Positions 1 to 9,231 of a stretch of 64,000 bases of DNA are shown piece after piece. The stretch lies in NCBI GenBank assembly GCA_947168045.1, contig CAMVKN010000004.1, forward strand, positions 62,001 through 126,000, written 5' to 3'. Under the pieces are notes generated by a model. That model saw only the letters and a list, made by a program, of their open reading frames with translations, searched no databases and was not told where the DNA came from. The translations under genes were made by a program, and so were the position numbers. The stretch comes from an uncultured Prevotellaceae bacterium. GTDB taxonomy: Bacteria > Bacteroidota > Bacteroidia > Bacteroidales > Bacteroidaceae. How positions within the stretch are numbered: position 1 is the first letter of the stretch; each line of letters starts with the position of its first letter.

Positions 1-35
1 ATCAGCACCAGCAGTGCCAACAAATATCTTTTCAT
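1..35 (-). CDS. Start of a secreted protein, cut by the window edge
   Basis: An ATG at 35 reads leftward into 11 codons beginning MKRYLLALLVL. This is the basic n-region and hydrophobic h-region of a signal peptide. A -7 box lies just upstream at 70-77. The rest of the gene is outside the window, so no function can be given. Confidence 0.6.
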   Translation of the reverse strand, partial: MKRYLLALLVL

Positions 36-69
36 CTTGCTTTTTCCTTCGGTTAGTGTTTTTATTCCG

Positions 70-77
70 CAAAAATA
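70..77 (-). promoter_or_regulatory. Bacteroidetes -7 box for the leftward gene
   Basis: Reading the minus strand this is TATTTTTG, which matches the group's TAnnTTTG -7 consensus. It lies 35 bp from the ATG at 35 and is divergent from the fucI promoter. The match is to consensus only. Confidence 0.45.
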
Positions 78-120
78 CAATTTTTTTCTGAAAGCGCACT
101 GCTTTTTTTAGGAAAATGTG

Positions 121-128
121 TATCTTTG
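121..128 (+). promoter_or_regulatory. Bacteroidetes -7 box for fucI
   Basis: TATCTTTG matches TAnnTTTG and sits 30 bp before the fucI ATG. Upstream is T-rich without a clear -33 TTTG. Confidence 0.55.
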
Positions 129-158
129 CAGACCAACTCATAAAAACAATCTACAAAA

Positions 159-1979
159 ATGAAAAACTATCCTAAAATTGGAATACGCCCAACCATTGAC
201 GGACGTCAGGGGGGTGTTCGCGAAAGTCTGGAAGAGAAGACCATGAACCTGGCCAAGGCCGTGAAGGAACTCATTGAGAGCCACCTGCGCAACGGCGACG
301 GTTCGCCCGTGGAGTGCATCATCAGCGACACCACCATTGGTCGCGTGGGCGAGAGTGCCCGCTGTGCCGAGCAGTTCGAGCGCGCCGGCGTGGGCAGCAC
401 CATCACCGTCACCTCCTGCTGGTGCTACGGCTCTGAGACGATGGACATGAACCCCTACTATCCCAAGGCTGTGTGGGGCTTCAACGGAACGGAGCGCCCC
501 GGCGCCGTCTATCTGGCCGCCGTCCTGGCTGCCCACGCACAGAAGGGGTTGCCCGCCTATGGCATCTACGGCCACGACGTGCAGGACCTGGACGACAACA
601 GCATACCCGCTGACGTGGCTGAGAAGCTGCTGCGCTTTGCACGTGCTGCACAGGCCGTGGCCACCATGCGCGGCAAGAGCTACCTCTCACTGGGCAACAC
701 CTGCATGGGCATTGCCGGAAGCATCGTCAACGCCGACTTCATGCAGCAGTATCTCGGCATGCGCACTGAGTATGTGTCGCTGGTCGAAATCCTGCGCCGT
801 GTGGACTACGGCATCTACGACAAGGAGGAGTTCCGCCGTGCCATGCAGTGGGTGGAGCGCTACTGCAAGCCGCAGGAGGGCCACGACTACAACGAGGACC
901 GTCCGCTCTTCCCCGGCACGCCCATGACCACGTTCAACGGCAAGGGCAAGGGCAAGACACGTGCCGAGAAGGACGAGGACTGGGCCTTCACCGTCAAGAC
1001 GATGATGATTATCCGCGACCTGATGCAGGGCAGTGACCGTCTGCTACAGATGGGCTACAAGGAGGAGGCCATCGGCCACAACGCCATCGCCGCCGGCGTG
1101 CAGGGCCAGCGCCAGTGGACCGACTATAAGCCGAACTTCGACTTCCCTGAGTCGCTGATGTGTACCAGCTTCGACTGGAACGGACCGCGCGAGGCTTACA
1201 CCCTGGCCACCGAGAACGACTCGCTCAACGGCATCTCCATGCTCTTCGGACACCTGCTCACCAACCGTGGCGTGATGTTCAGCGACATCCGCACCTACTG
1301 GAGCCCGGAGGCAGTCCAGCGTGTCACAGGGTGGACCCCCGACGGCATGGCGGCACAGGGCTTCATCCACCTCATCAACAGCGGCGCCACCACGCTCGAC
1401 GCCACCGGCGCCATGAGCGACAGCGAGGGCAACCCCACGATGAAGGAGCCATGGAACATGGCCGATGGCGACATGGAGGCCTGTCTGAAGGCTACATCGT
1501 GGATGCCTGCCGACCGCGACTACTTCCGTGGCGGAGGCTACTCAAGCCACTTCCTCACACGTGGCGGCATGCCCATGACGATGCTGCGCCTGAACATCGT
1601 GGCAGGGCTGGGACCCGTGCTGCAGATAGCCGAGGGATGGACTGTCAGTCTGCCCACGGAGGCCAACGACATCCTGGACAAACGCACCGACCCGACATGG
1701 CCCACCACCTGGTTCGTGCCGCGTCTGGATGCCACGAAGGACTGCTTCAAGGATGTCTACTCAGTGATGAACAACTGGGGTGCCAACCACGGGGCCATCT
1801 GCTACGGGCATGTGGGTGCCGACCTCATCACGCTCTGCGCCATGCTCCGCATACCCGTTTGCATGCACAACATCAAGGATGCCGACATCTTCCGTCCCGC
1901 TGCATGGAACGCCTTCGGCATGGACAAGGAGGGTGCCGACTACCGTGCTTGCCAGAACTTCGGACCCATCTATAAGTAA
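159..1979 (+). CDS. fucI: L-fucose isomerase
   Basis: Predicted cytoplasmic enzyme converting L-fucose to L-fuculose, first step of fucose catabolism; the family also acts on D-arabinose. The 606 residues match the usual FucI length of about 590. The opening [11 protein letters not shown] is typical of the family. The manganese ligands of the E. coli enzyme (Glu, Asp, His) have clear counterparts in the segments [19 protein letters not shown] and [12 protein letters not shown]. The start at 159 is supported by the -7 box 30 bp upstream. No fucose kinase, aldolase or permease is adjacent, so the rest of the pathway must lie elsewhere. Fucose is a minor constituent of pectin side chains, so a link to the pectin locus further right is possible but not shown. 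Confidence 0.95.
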   Translation: MKNYPKIGIRPTIDGRQGGVRESLEEKTMNLAKAVKELIESHLRNGDGSPVECIISDTTIGRVGESARCAEQFERAGVGSTITVTSCWCYGSETMDMNPYYPKAVWGFNGTERPGAVYLAAVLAAHAQKGLPAYGIYGHDVQDLDDNSIPADVAEKLLRFARAAQAVATMRGKSYLSLGNTCMGIAGSIVNADFMQQYLGMRTEYVSLVEILRRVDYGIYDKEEFRRAMQWVERYCKPQEGHDYNEDRPLFPGTPMTTFNGKGKGKTRAEKDEDWAFTVKTMMIIRDLMQGSDRLLQMGYKEEAIGHNAIAAGVQGQRQWTDYKPNFDFPESLMCTSFDWNGPREAYTLATENDSLNGISMLFGHLLTNRGVMFSDIRTYWSPEAVQRVTGWTPDGMAAQGFIHLINSGATTLDATGAMSDSEGNPTMKEPWNMADGDMEACLKATSWMPADRDYFRGGGYSSHFLTRGGMPMTMLRLNIVAGLGPVLQIAEGWTVSLPTEANDILDKRTDPTWPTTWFVPRLDATKDCFKDVYSVMNNWGANHGAICYGHVGADLITLCAMLRIPVCMHNIKDADIFRPAAWNAFGMDKEGADYRACQNFGPIYK

Positions 1980-1987
1980 GTGATTGT

Positions 1988-2104
1988 TTTTAGAGGTGAG
2001 AGGTGAGAGGTGAGGGGTGAGAGGATAGCTTTTCCGCTTCATTTTTCATTATTCTCACTTGGGCGTGCAAACTATCCTCTCACCTCTTACCTCTCACCTC
2101 TAAA
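1988..2104. repeat. Heptamer-built inverted repeat between fucI and the GltD-like gene
   Basis: The left arm (1988-2028) is built from repeats of GAGGTGA and the right arm (2072-2104) from TCTCACC. They are near-perfect reverse complements separated by about 43 bp. The left arm has one extra heptamer, consistent with slippage. The transcript could fold into a long hairpin and act as an attenuator or terminator. Related sequence, including the GAGGATAG and CCGCTTCATT segments, recurs near 31605-31670. Confidence 0.7.
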
Positions 2105-2121
2105 CGATAAAAAAAGAAAAC

Positions 2122-3528
2122 ATGAGATTCCCCGAAGAGATAAACGAAAGCTACACCATGGCCGAGGCCATCAAGGAGGCCCAGCGATGCCTGAACTGCA
2201 AGGTGCCGCAGTGCAAGAAAGGCTGCCCCATCAGCAACGACATTCCTGACTGGATACACGAGCTGAAGAAGGGCAACCTGGGCAATGCCATCAGCATCAT
2301 CCGCTCAAAGAGCAACCTGCCTGCCGTGTGCGGGCGCGTGTGTGCACACGAGAAGCAATGTGAGGGTGCCTGCGTGCTGGGCAAGAAGGGACAGGCGGTG
2401 AACATCGGCAAGCTGGAACGCTTTGTGGCCGACTTCGACTCGGAGATAGGACTCACTCATGAGGACGTGGTCGAGAAGACCCGTGGCAAGGTCGCCGTCA
2501 TCGGTGCCGGCCCCTCAGGCATCACCGTGGCCGGCGACCTGGCCCGTGTGGGCTTCGCCGTTGAGATGTTCGAGATGGAGGCGCAGTGCGGCGGCGTGCT
2601 GCGCTATGGCATCCCTGAATACCGATTGCCAAAGGAGGTGGTGGCACGCGAGATAAGATACATCGAGAAGATGGGCGTGGTCATCCACCGCAAGACACAC
2701 GTGGGCTACGACATCACCGTCGACAGCCTCTTTGCCCAGGGCTTCGACGCCATCTTCATCGGCACCGGACTGGGCAAGCCCAAGTCATTGGAGATTCCCA
2801 TCTGGCAGAACGGCCGTTGCATATCGGAGGGCGACCGGGCCACACACTGCGCCGACCTGAAGCGCATCCGCTTTGCCACCCACTTCCTGCGCCGTGTGGA
2901 GCTCATCAGCGAGGGGTTCATGAAACGCGAGGAGGTGTTCGTCGACCCTGGCGCACGCGTCTTTGTCATCGGCTGTGGCAACACCGCCATGGACGCTTCG
3001 CGTACGGCCCTGCGCATCGGCGCGTCGGCTGTCGACGTCATCTACAACCAGGGCATCGACACCATGTCGGCCCTGCGCACGGAATATGAAGATGCCGTCA
3101 AGGAGGGTGTCCACTTCAACTGGTGGAGTGCCATCGCTGAGATTCACGTTGACGACCGCTTGGACATCACTGAGATTGTGCTGGAGACGACCGAGCCCGG
3201 CAAGGAGCCCGTGCGCCAGACGCTGCCTGCCAACAACATCATCATGGCCATCGGCGCCACGCCCAACACGAAGATTGTGCGCACCACATCGGGCCTGGAG
3301 AACGATGAAAGGAAGTTCCTCATCACGCGCGAAGTGCCTTACGGCATGACCACTCGCAACGGTGTCTTCGCCGGCGGCGACGTGGCCAACCGTCAGGGTA
3401 CCGTGGTGCATGCCATGCAGGATGCCAAGAAGGTGGCTGCCGGCATCACCCAGTATGTCGATGCCGTCAGACTGATGCGGATGATTAACGCGCCGGAGTC
3501 AAAGCCTACGGCTGCCGCGAAATCGTGA
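2122..3528 (+). CDS. GltD-like NAD(P)H oxidoreductase (glutamate synthase small-subunit family)
   Basis: A 468-residue flavoprotein. The N-terminus has cysteine clusters CLNCKVPQCKKGC and CGRVCAHEKQCEGAC for two Fe-S clusters. A FAD-binding GAGPSG motif and an NAD(P)H-binding GCGNTAMDASRTA motif follow. This is the architecture of the glutamate synthase beta subunit, also shared by NfnB-type transhydrogenase and dihydropyrimidine dehydrogenase partners. No large glutamate synthase subunit is adjacent, so it could supply electrons to a partner encoded elsewhere or act as a stand-alone homotetrameric type. It follows fucI after the hairpin repeat. Its 3' end overlaps the convergent RyR gene by 23 bp. 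Family is certain; the physiological reaction is not. Confidence 0.8.
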   Translation: MRFPEEINESYTMAEAIKEAQRCLNCKVPQCKKGCPISNDIPDWIHELKKGNLGNAISIIRSKSNLPAVCGRVCAHEKQCEGACVLGKKGQAVNIGKLERFVADFDSEIGLTHEDVVEKTRGKVAVIGAGPSGITVAGDLARVGFAVEMFEMEAQCGGVLRYGIPEYRLPKEVVAREIRYIEKMGVVIHRKTHVGYDITVDSLFAQGFDAIFIGTGLGKPKSLEIPIWQNGRCISEGDRATHCADLKRIRFATHFLRRVELISEGFMKREEVFVDPGARVFVIGCGNTAMDASRTALRIGASAVDVIYNQGIDTMSALRTEYEDAVKEGVHFNWWSAIAEIHVDDRLDITEIVLETTEPGKEPVRQTLPANNIIMAIGATPNTKIVRTTSGLENDERKFLITREVPYGMTTRNGVFAGGDVANRQGTVVHAMQDAKKVAAGITQYVDAVRLMRMINAPESKPTAAAKS

Positions 3529-3802
3529 ATCCGAGCTTCAGTATCAGCTTCAGCGTACTGATGGAGGTGTTGCGGTCGTAGACCCTCTCTTCCTCGGGCA
3601 GCTCTTCGTATGGGATGAGGCAAGGATGGGTCTTCAGCTCATCGTTGCGTTGCTCACCGTAGGTCCAGCCCTGTGCGATGCGCGTCTCGGCCCACACCTC
3701 ATGTACGTTCTTCGCCATCTTCTCCACCAGCAGCTGCAGCTCCTCAGGCAGCTGCACGTCGCTGGTGTCAATGGGTTGTGGGGTATATTTGCTGTCTGTC
3801 AT
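3506..3802 (-). CDS. Stand-alone RyR domain protein
   Basis: A 98-residue protein that is almost entirely one prokaryotic RyR (ryanodine-receptor repeat) domain. Diagnostic residues are visible: VWAETRIAQGWTYG, then a basic-acidic pair, KTHPCLIPYEELPEEER and a closing YDRNTS. There is no signal peptide or membrane segment, so it should be cytoplasmic. It is the last gene of the minus-strand island, 97 bp after the CHAT gene. A diverged RyR-like segment also ends the ion channel at the other end of the island. RyR domains are thought to be ligand-binding; the ligand of bacterial versions is unknown to me. A role as a sensor for a small molecule made by the island's TIR proteins is inference. 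Confidence 0.8.
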   Translation of the reverse strand: MTDSKYTPQPIDTSDVQLPEELQLLVEKMAKNVHEVWAETRIAQGWTYGEQRNDELKTHPCLIPYEELPEEERVYDRNTSISTLKLILKLGFTISRQP

Positions 3803-3899
3803 TCTGGGTGTTTGTTTATTGTTCAGTGTTTATTGTTTATTGACTTTTGCGTAGTGGGTTTTATCTCACCTCTCACCACTCACCTCTAACGACTATTGT

Positions 3900-6800
3900 T
3901 TAGTCTAAAGCGTCTAACAGGATGAAGGCGGCCCAGTACTTGGGGTTGTCCCATCCCTTCTCTTTATGCTGCCGCACGGCCTGCTTGGCAGCCTCCAACG
4001 CCTCGCGCTTGGTTCGCTTCTCCACCATCCAGTTACGGTAGAACGCTGTCATCAGCAGGCAGGTGGCCTCGTCGTCTACCTTCCATAATGACATGAGGAT
4101 GCTTTGTGCCCCTGCCTTCTTGAACCCGCGCTGCAGTCCGAACACGCCTTCGCCACTGACATCGCCGAGCGCAGTCTCGCAGGCTGAGAGGACGACGGTG
4201 CCCAGGCCGCGGAGGTCCAACTTTGATATTTCGTGGGCCGTCAGTATGCCGTCCTCGCCGTCGGCGGGCATCGCTGAGCCAAACAGGCTGTTGCTGGCCC
4301 CCGCCAAGAGCAGCCCCGTGCGTGAGAGTGCCGTGTACTCACGGTCGCTGACAGGCGTGTCGGCTTGCTGCTCATAGAAGCCATGCGTGGAGATATGTAC
4401 GAGTGGGATGCGCAAGCCCGACAGTGCCTTGAACGATGCCTCCGACCCTCTGGCCCCGGCATTCAGGGCCACGCTGATGTGCTCATCCTTCAGCACGGCA
4501 CTGATGGTGTCCACCTCCCTCTTCGAGCCGGGCAGATAGGGAAGTCCTCTCACGGCTCCACGTAGCGCCTTCATGTCAGGCACATCCCTGAACACAAAGG
4601 CGGGGGCTTGCCCGTCGGGCACGCTCTCCTGCTGTTCCAGCTGGTATTTAATGCCACCGTACAGCACGGCCTTCTCTACCGTCTGCCGCGTCCGGGCCTT
4701 GGCCAGCTCGCGGGTGGACGAGACACGATAGAGCGTGAACTCCTCAGAGGCATACTTGCCTGACGGCGTAGGCAAACTCTCAAGGGGCAGGTTGTGCAGC
4801 TCGCCGTCGGGACTGAAGAAAACATGCTCGCCGTGGCTGATGTAGGGGTGCAACGGTTTCCAGACGACGTCATACAGTGCCGCGCCGCCTTTCTCCTTGG
4901 CATCGTCCAACTGCTGCTGCGTGCACAGCGGTACGAAGTGCAGCGTGCCGCTGGGCATCAGCACCAGGGCGGCGTAGGCATCGTGGTCACCCTGCCGGTA
5001 GCGGGTGAACTCGATGGCCGTCTCATGCTGCTGCATGGCCTGCCTCACGTCGTCGCTGGTGGTGACGAGGGCAGCGGTGTAGTTGCCCAGCACCGAGGCC
5101 TGCAACATCATCTCGTTCTCAAAGCGCCTGACCAGTTTGATGGCCACCTCGCGCGACAGTGGCTGTCCGTTGCTGTTGACGACATCGCCCGCCGTGCTGT
5201 CCTCTAACTGCTTCTTCAGCCATTCCTTCTTGACGTATTTTGCCATCAGCAGACTGTCGCCGCTGGCCATGATGAGATTCATGGCGCTGATGGAGCTGTT
5301 CAGCAGGATGCTCTTGCGGAACAGCAGGTTGTCGTAGGTGCGCGCCAGCAGCTCCGCGGAGGGGTCATCCTCCAACAGCTTCTCACCCATGCCGAACACC
5401 TGCTCATAGTTCTTCCAATACGCTTCACGCTCATCTTCACGCGCTTGTTCAAAATTCTTCAGCACCTCCTTCTGAACCCCCTCGCAGATGTAGGCATAGT
5501 GGGCCCGCAGCTGGCGGTAGTCGTGGGCCGAGTCAGCCGCCAGGGCAAAGCCCGTGAGCAGCCTGACGTTGTCGTAGTCAGTGCCACGGGCCAGCGACAG
5601 CGCCGAGTCATAGCAGGTCAGTGCCTGATGTCCCTTGTTCATCTGCGTATATGCCTTTGCCATGCTGAACAGGGTGGTGATGAGCTGGTGGACGCTACCG
5701 CCCTTGCTGCCGCCGGCCCGATAGACTTTTGCCAGCATTGTTCCCGTCTTGACAACCTCCTTCGGGCCTTTTTTCTCAGCCGTGTCTAACAGGTAACGGA
5801 AGTAGTAAGCATCGGCATAGCGCTGCCCGGCAGGCTGCTGCTCAACGATGGCCACGGCCCTCCGCTCATAGTCCTTCGCCAGCCGGGCATCGAAGCCCTT
5901 GCACACATCGCGCATCCTGAAACAGACGTCAGACGCAGAATAGAGCGTGTCTCTCATCAGCACCCGCTCCAAGGAGTCGGCCATCAGGCGGCACCGCTCC
6001 AGGTCAACGTGCACGTTCTCCTCATAGACGTAGTGGCGCCAGTTGCGCACCATGGCGGGACTGTGCACCTCTATGTCCTTCTTGATGGCTTCCTCCTCAT
6101 AATAGGATAATATATGGTTTCCGTACTCCGCCTTTTCGGCATCCACCTCGCGCTGCAGATAGCGCAGGCCGTCCTCATCATTGCCTAAGTAGAAGCACAG
6201 CTCAGCGCACTGGTGCCAGGGCGATGTGCTCTCCATGGACGAGCGCGCCGACGGTGTCATAACCCTCAATATGTCATGGTTGAGTTCTATCGACTTCAGA
6301 TAGTAGTCCAAGGCCAGTTCCGGCTCTATCGACATGCGCTCATAATACTGTCCCTCTAACCACAGCACCCTGGAGTACATATAGCCCTGCAGGCTGCCCG
6401 AATAGGTATAGCCCAGCGTATCGGTGCCACACAGCGCCCGTGCCATGTCAATATGCTTCCTGGCCTGGCGTGGATGGTTGACCATGAAGCCCATGTGTCT
6501 CATGGCGAGCGACACATGAAGGTCAAAGACCTCCCTCAACGTGCCTTCCTTCTCGGCAATGGCCAGTGCCTCCTCTAAGTATGGCACGGCAGCATCGTCT
6601 TTTCCCTCATCTGTCCATATGGCATGAAAGTTGTTGCAGGCATAGTCGCCCAGCAGCCTCAGGTCGTCCACCTTCTGCCGCCAGGTGTAGGTGGTGTCGC
6701 CGTCGTTGTCGGTGTCAATGCAGTGTCGGAGCAGCTGCATGGCCTGCCCCTGGTAAAGGCGGGTGCCGGCGGTGTCATTCAGCTCGAAGGCACATTCGGC

Positions 6801-8456
6801 CATACGGAACGCCCGCTGCGCCCTAAGGTTAGCCGTGCTGTGAGTGCCCAGGTCGCGTCGGCCAGCCGTGAAGGCATCAAGGGTGCGCAGTGCCTGCATG
6901 GCCTGCTCGTAGTGGCGCGAATAATACTCCGTGTGAATGATGAGGTCCAGCATGTCGGCATACATCATATCCTCGTGCTGCTTCCTGGCCAGGTCGGCCA
7001 TGCGCCGGTAGATGGCAACGGCATCGTCATAGCGGTGAAACTTTACCGTGCCGTAGGTTGTGGCCAGATAGTACCATGCCAGGTCGTTCTTCTCGAAGTC
7101 GGCAAGGGGGTGCCGCGTGAGCTTCTCGGCATACGTAACGAACCGTTCCTCCATGTTCAGGTCGTTGAAGGTCTCATAGCTTTTGGAGAGCAGCTGCAGC
7201 GACTTGTGCACCGAGGCAGAGTCAGTGAGCAGGGTGTCGGCGGTGAGCACATCAAAGGCGGTGCTGAGCAACTGGCGCGAGAGGGCGTAGTCAGCCAACT
7301 GCTCCGACTTCGTCAGGACGATGGCCTTGTTGATACACATGTCGGCCCAGTCGTGGTTGCGCCCCACGATGAGCTGCAGCGTCGTCATCATGTCGTCGGC
7401 CAGGTCAATCATGCCTTTCTCGGCATTGGCACGGATGTAGGCGGGCTGGTCAGGGGGTATGGACACGTAGGCATCGTACATGAAGTTGTACAGCTCGTCG
7501 CCGATGCGGTGGCGCGACTTGTTCCTTACGCCCAGCGTCTGGCAGAGACTGTAGGCCCTGCGGCACAAATCGGCAGCCTGGTGCACCTCTTGCATCGACA
7601 ACAATGCCTTCACGCCTTGCGTGATGACGCGCCCATACCACCAGCTGCCCTTCACGCTGTCGGGAATGTTACACAGCGGGCGGGCTGTCTCCGCCAGTTC
7701 CTCAATCAGGGTAGGCGTAAGCGGGTAACTGTCGAGCATGTCGTCGCAAAGCACGAAGAGGTAGAGGGCGTTCTCCTTGGCCCATTCGTCATGCTGGGCA
7801 AAGATGGGCCTCAGGTTGCGTGCATGTTCCAGCGCCTTGTCATAATGCTTGTCGCTCATCTCCACAATCATCAGCAACATCTGGGCATCGCCATAGCCCA
7901 TGGGCACGTCGCCGAAGGTATGGCGGAAGATGTCGCCATAGCGGGTCTCGTATTCGCGCCAGCGGTCCATGTCGCCCAGTTCAGAACAGAGATAGGCCAG
8001 CGTGGAATAGTCGTTGCCAATGAAGTAGTGGTCGGGCCCCACCACCGGCAACTCCAGGGCCATCATCTCCTGGCAGAGGCTGATGGCACGCTCAAAGTCC
8101 TTGCGCTTAATGGCCTGGTCCATCAGCTCGCCCACTGAGTCGCTGCTGACCGTCAGGCGGCGGTCAACGGGCTGGGCCAGATAACGTGGCGATATGCGCT
8201 GGGCCGTGGCATTGTCACCCAGCCGGTGATAGGACGATGCCAGCCACAGCTCAGCATAGCCGCGACGGGTGCTGGTGGAGTCCAGCTCAGCCTTGTCCAG
8301 ACTGTCGCAGCGGGCAAACACGGGTATGGCTTCCTGATACTTGCCCTGCTGATACAGCTCGACGCCCTCTGCAAACAGCATGTCGCTGCGCTGGCTCTGG
8401 CTGTAGCCATCAGTCAGGGCCAGCAACAGGAAAAGAATGGACAGTAGCGGCTTCAT
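3900..8456 (-). CDS. Exported TPR-repeat CHAT-domain (caspase-like) protein
   Basis: About 1518 residues. The start at 8456 (MKPLLSILFLLLAL) gives a clean signal peptide; a second ATG lies three codons upstream at 8465. Most of the chain is helical repeat with TPR character, for example an N-terminal unit with AEGVELYQQGKYQEAIPVFARC. The last 350 residues are a CHAT domain with the catalytic His in HISTHGF (about residue 1357) and the Cys in SACETALG (about 1425). CHAT proteases are caspase relatives, often partners in conflict systems. The export signal is unusual for a defence protease and would put the enzyme in the periplasm or at the surface. It is 71 bp or more downstream of the small secreted protein gene and probably co-transcribed with it. 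Targets are unknown. Confidence 0.88.
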   Translation of the reverse strand: MKPLLSILFLLLALTDGYSQSQRSDMLFAEGVELYQQGKYQEAIPVFARCDSLDKAELDSTSTRRGYAELWLASSYHRLGDNATAQRISPRYLAQPVDRRLTVSSDSVGELMDQAIKRKDFERAISLCQEMMALELPVVGPDHYFIGNDYSTLAYLCSELGDMDRWREYETRYGDIFRHTFGDVPMGYGDAQMLLMIVEMSDKHYDKALEHARNLRPIFAQHDEWAKENALYLFVLCDDMLDSYPLTPTLIEELAETARPLCNIPDSVKGSWWYGRVITQGVKALLSMQEVHQAADLCRRAYSLCQTLGVRNKSRHRIGDELYNFMYDAYVSIPPDQPAYIRANAEKGMIDLADDMMTTLQLIVGRNHDWADMCINKAIVLTKSEQLADYALSRQLLSTAFDVLTADTLLTDSASVHKSLQLLSKSYETFNDLNMEERFVTYAEKLTRHPLADFEKNDLAWYYLATTYGTVKFHRYDDAVAIYRRMADLARKQHEDMMYADMLDLIIHTEYYSRHYEQAMQALRTLDAFTAGRRDLGTHSTANLRAQRAFRMAECAFELNDTAGTRLYQGQAMQLLRHCIDTDNDGDTTYTWRQKVDDLRLLGDYACNNFHAIWTDEGKDDAAVPYLEEALAIAEKEGTLREVFDLHVSLAMRHMGFMVNHPRQARKHIDMARALCGTDTLGYTYSGSLQGYMYSRVLWLEGQYYERMSIEPELALDYYLKSIELNHDILRVMTPSARSSMESTSPWHQCAELCFYLGNDEDGLRYLQREVDAEKAEYGNHILSYYEEEAIKKDIEVHSPAMVRNWRHYVYEENVHVDLERCRLMADSLERVLMRDTLYSASDVCFRMRDVCKGFDARLAKDYERRAVAIVEQQPAGQRYADAYYFRYLLDTAEKKGPKEVVKTGTMLAKVYRAGGSKGGSVHQLITTLFSMAKAYTQMNKGHQALTCYDSALSLARGTDYDNVRLLTGFALAADSAHDYRQLRAHYAYICEGVQKEVLKNFEQAREDEREAYWKNYEQVFGMGEKLLEDDPSAELLARTYDNLLFRKSILLNSSISAMNLIMASGDSLLMAKYVKKEWLKKQLEDSTAGDVVNSNGQPLSREVAIKLVRRFENEMMLQASVLGNYTAALVTTSDDVRQAMQQHETAIEFTRYRQGDHDAYAALVLMPSGTLHFVPLCTQQQLDDAKEKGGAALYDVVWKPLHPYISHGEHVFFSPDGELHNLPLESLPTPSGKYASEEFTLYRVSSTRELAKARTRQTVEKAVLYGGIKYQLEQQESVPDGQAPAFVFRDVPDMKALRGAVRGLPYLPGSKREVDTISAVLKDEHISVALNAGARGSEASFKALSGLRIPLVHISTHGFYEQQADTPVSDREYTALSRTGLLLAGASNSLFGSAMPADGEDGILTAHEISKLDLRGLGTVVLSACETALGDVSGEGVFGLQRGFKKAGAQSILMSLWKVDDEATCLLMTAFYRNWMVEKRTKREALEAAKQAVRQHKEKGWDNPKYWAAFILLDALD

Positions 8457-8536
8457 ATCTCTCATCTCTCAACTCTTAACGCTCAACGCTCATCCAACAA
8501 CAGAAGGACGATGAGTCGCGTCATGATTCGGGTGCC

Positions 8537-9190
8537 TTAGTTACTGATAACGACAAAACTGCAGTCCTTCTGGCCACAGTTCACTATCTCCACCTCCACG
8601 GTGTTGCGGCGGCTGGTGGGCAGTTCGAAGGAGGTCTTGCGCTGTGGCATGCCCCGCCTGACTGCCTTGGTGTCGTCATAGCGACGGTCAAGCCCGCCAC
8701 TGTTGGTGACGTGAATCTTCAGGGTCACCAGCCCGCCGGCCTCGGCCACCACGGCCACCTCCTGATGACCCATTGAGCCGAAGGTCCACGTGGTGCTCTT
8801 GCCTGCCGGAACGAAGCAGGTCTTGGTGAGGTAGCTGCCGTCAGTGGTCTGCCCGCGATGGGCTTTCGAGGTGTTCATGTCGTCGGCCCTGTCGTAGATG
8901 GCGGCATTGCCAGCAGCCAGGCTGTCAGCAAAGGCTTCGTTGAACACCAAGTGCCCTTTCAGCGAGCCGATGCTGTCGTCGCTGCACTGTAATGAGTCGA
9001 AGTGAGCGACACCGGCCTCCCTCAGCGACTGTGCCGACAGCCGCAGGGCAGCTGCATCGCCCGCTGCCGCAGCGTCGCGCAGGGCTATGCAGGCATCCAT
9101 GACGGCCTGTATCTGCATATCGCCGGACTGCTGTGCTTGCACGGAGAGTGCAGAGAGTGCGGCAATAAGGGCAAAAGCGACTTTCTTCAT
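8537..9190 (-). CDS. Small secreted protein of unknown function in the TIR/CHAT island
   Basis: 217 residues starting MKKVAFALIAALSALSVQAQ, a textbook signal peptide; an ATG eight codons upstream would only add a charged leader. After a short helical part (about residues 25-80) the second half looks like a beta-sandwich rich in short strands, with GSMGHQEVAVVAEAGG and a closing CGQKDCSFVVISN whose two cysteines may pair. I recognise no family. It lies between the TIR-FGE gene (41 bp) and the CHAT gene (71 bp), so it is likely an extracytoplasmic partner of one or both, for example a ligand or adaptor. That role is inference from position only. Confidence 0.6.
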   Translation of the reverse strand: MKKVAFALIAALSALSVQAQQSGDMQIQAVMDACIALRDAAAAGDAAALRLSAQSLREAGVAHFDSLQCSDDSIGSLKGHLVFNEAFADSLAAGNAAIYDRADDMNTSKAHRGQTTDGSYLTKTCFVPAGKSTTWTFGSMGHQEVAVVAEAGGLVTLKIHVTNSGGLDRRYDDTKAVRRGMPQRKTSFELPTSRRNTVEVEIVNCGQKDCSFVVISN

Positions 9191-9231
9191 ACCGGTTTGT
9201 TGTTCATTTCTCATCTCTCATCTCTCATTTC

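Noticed and set aside
6624..8138. A 504-codon open frame on the plus strand
   Set aside because: It is antisense to the CHAT gene. Its Val/His/Leu-rich product has no domain or signal, as expected for the mirror of a GC-rich gene.
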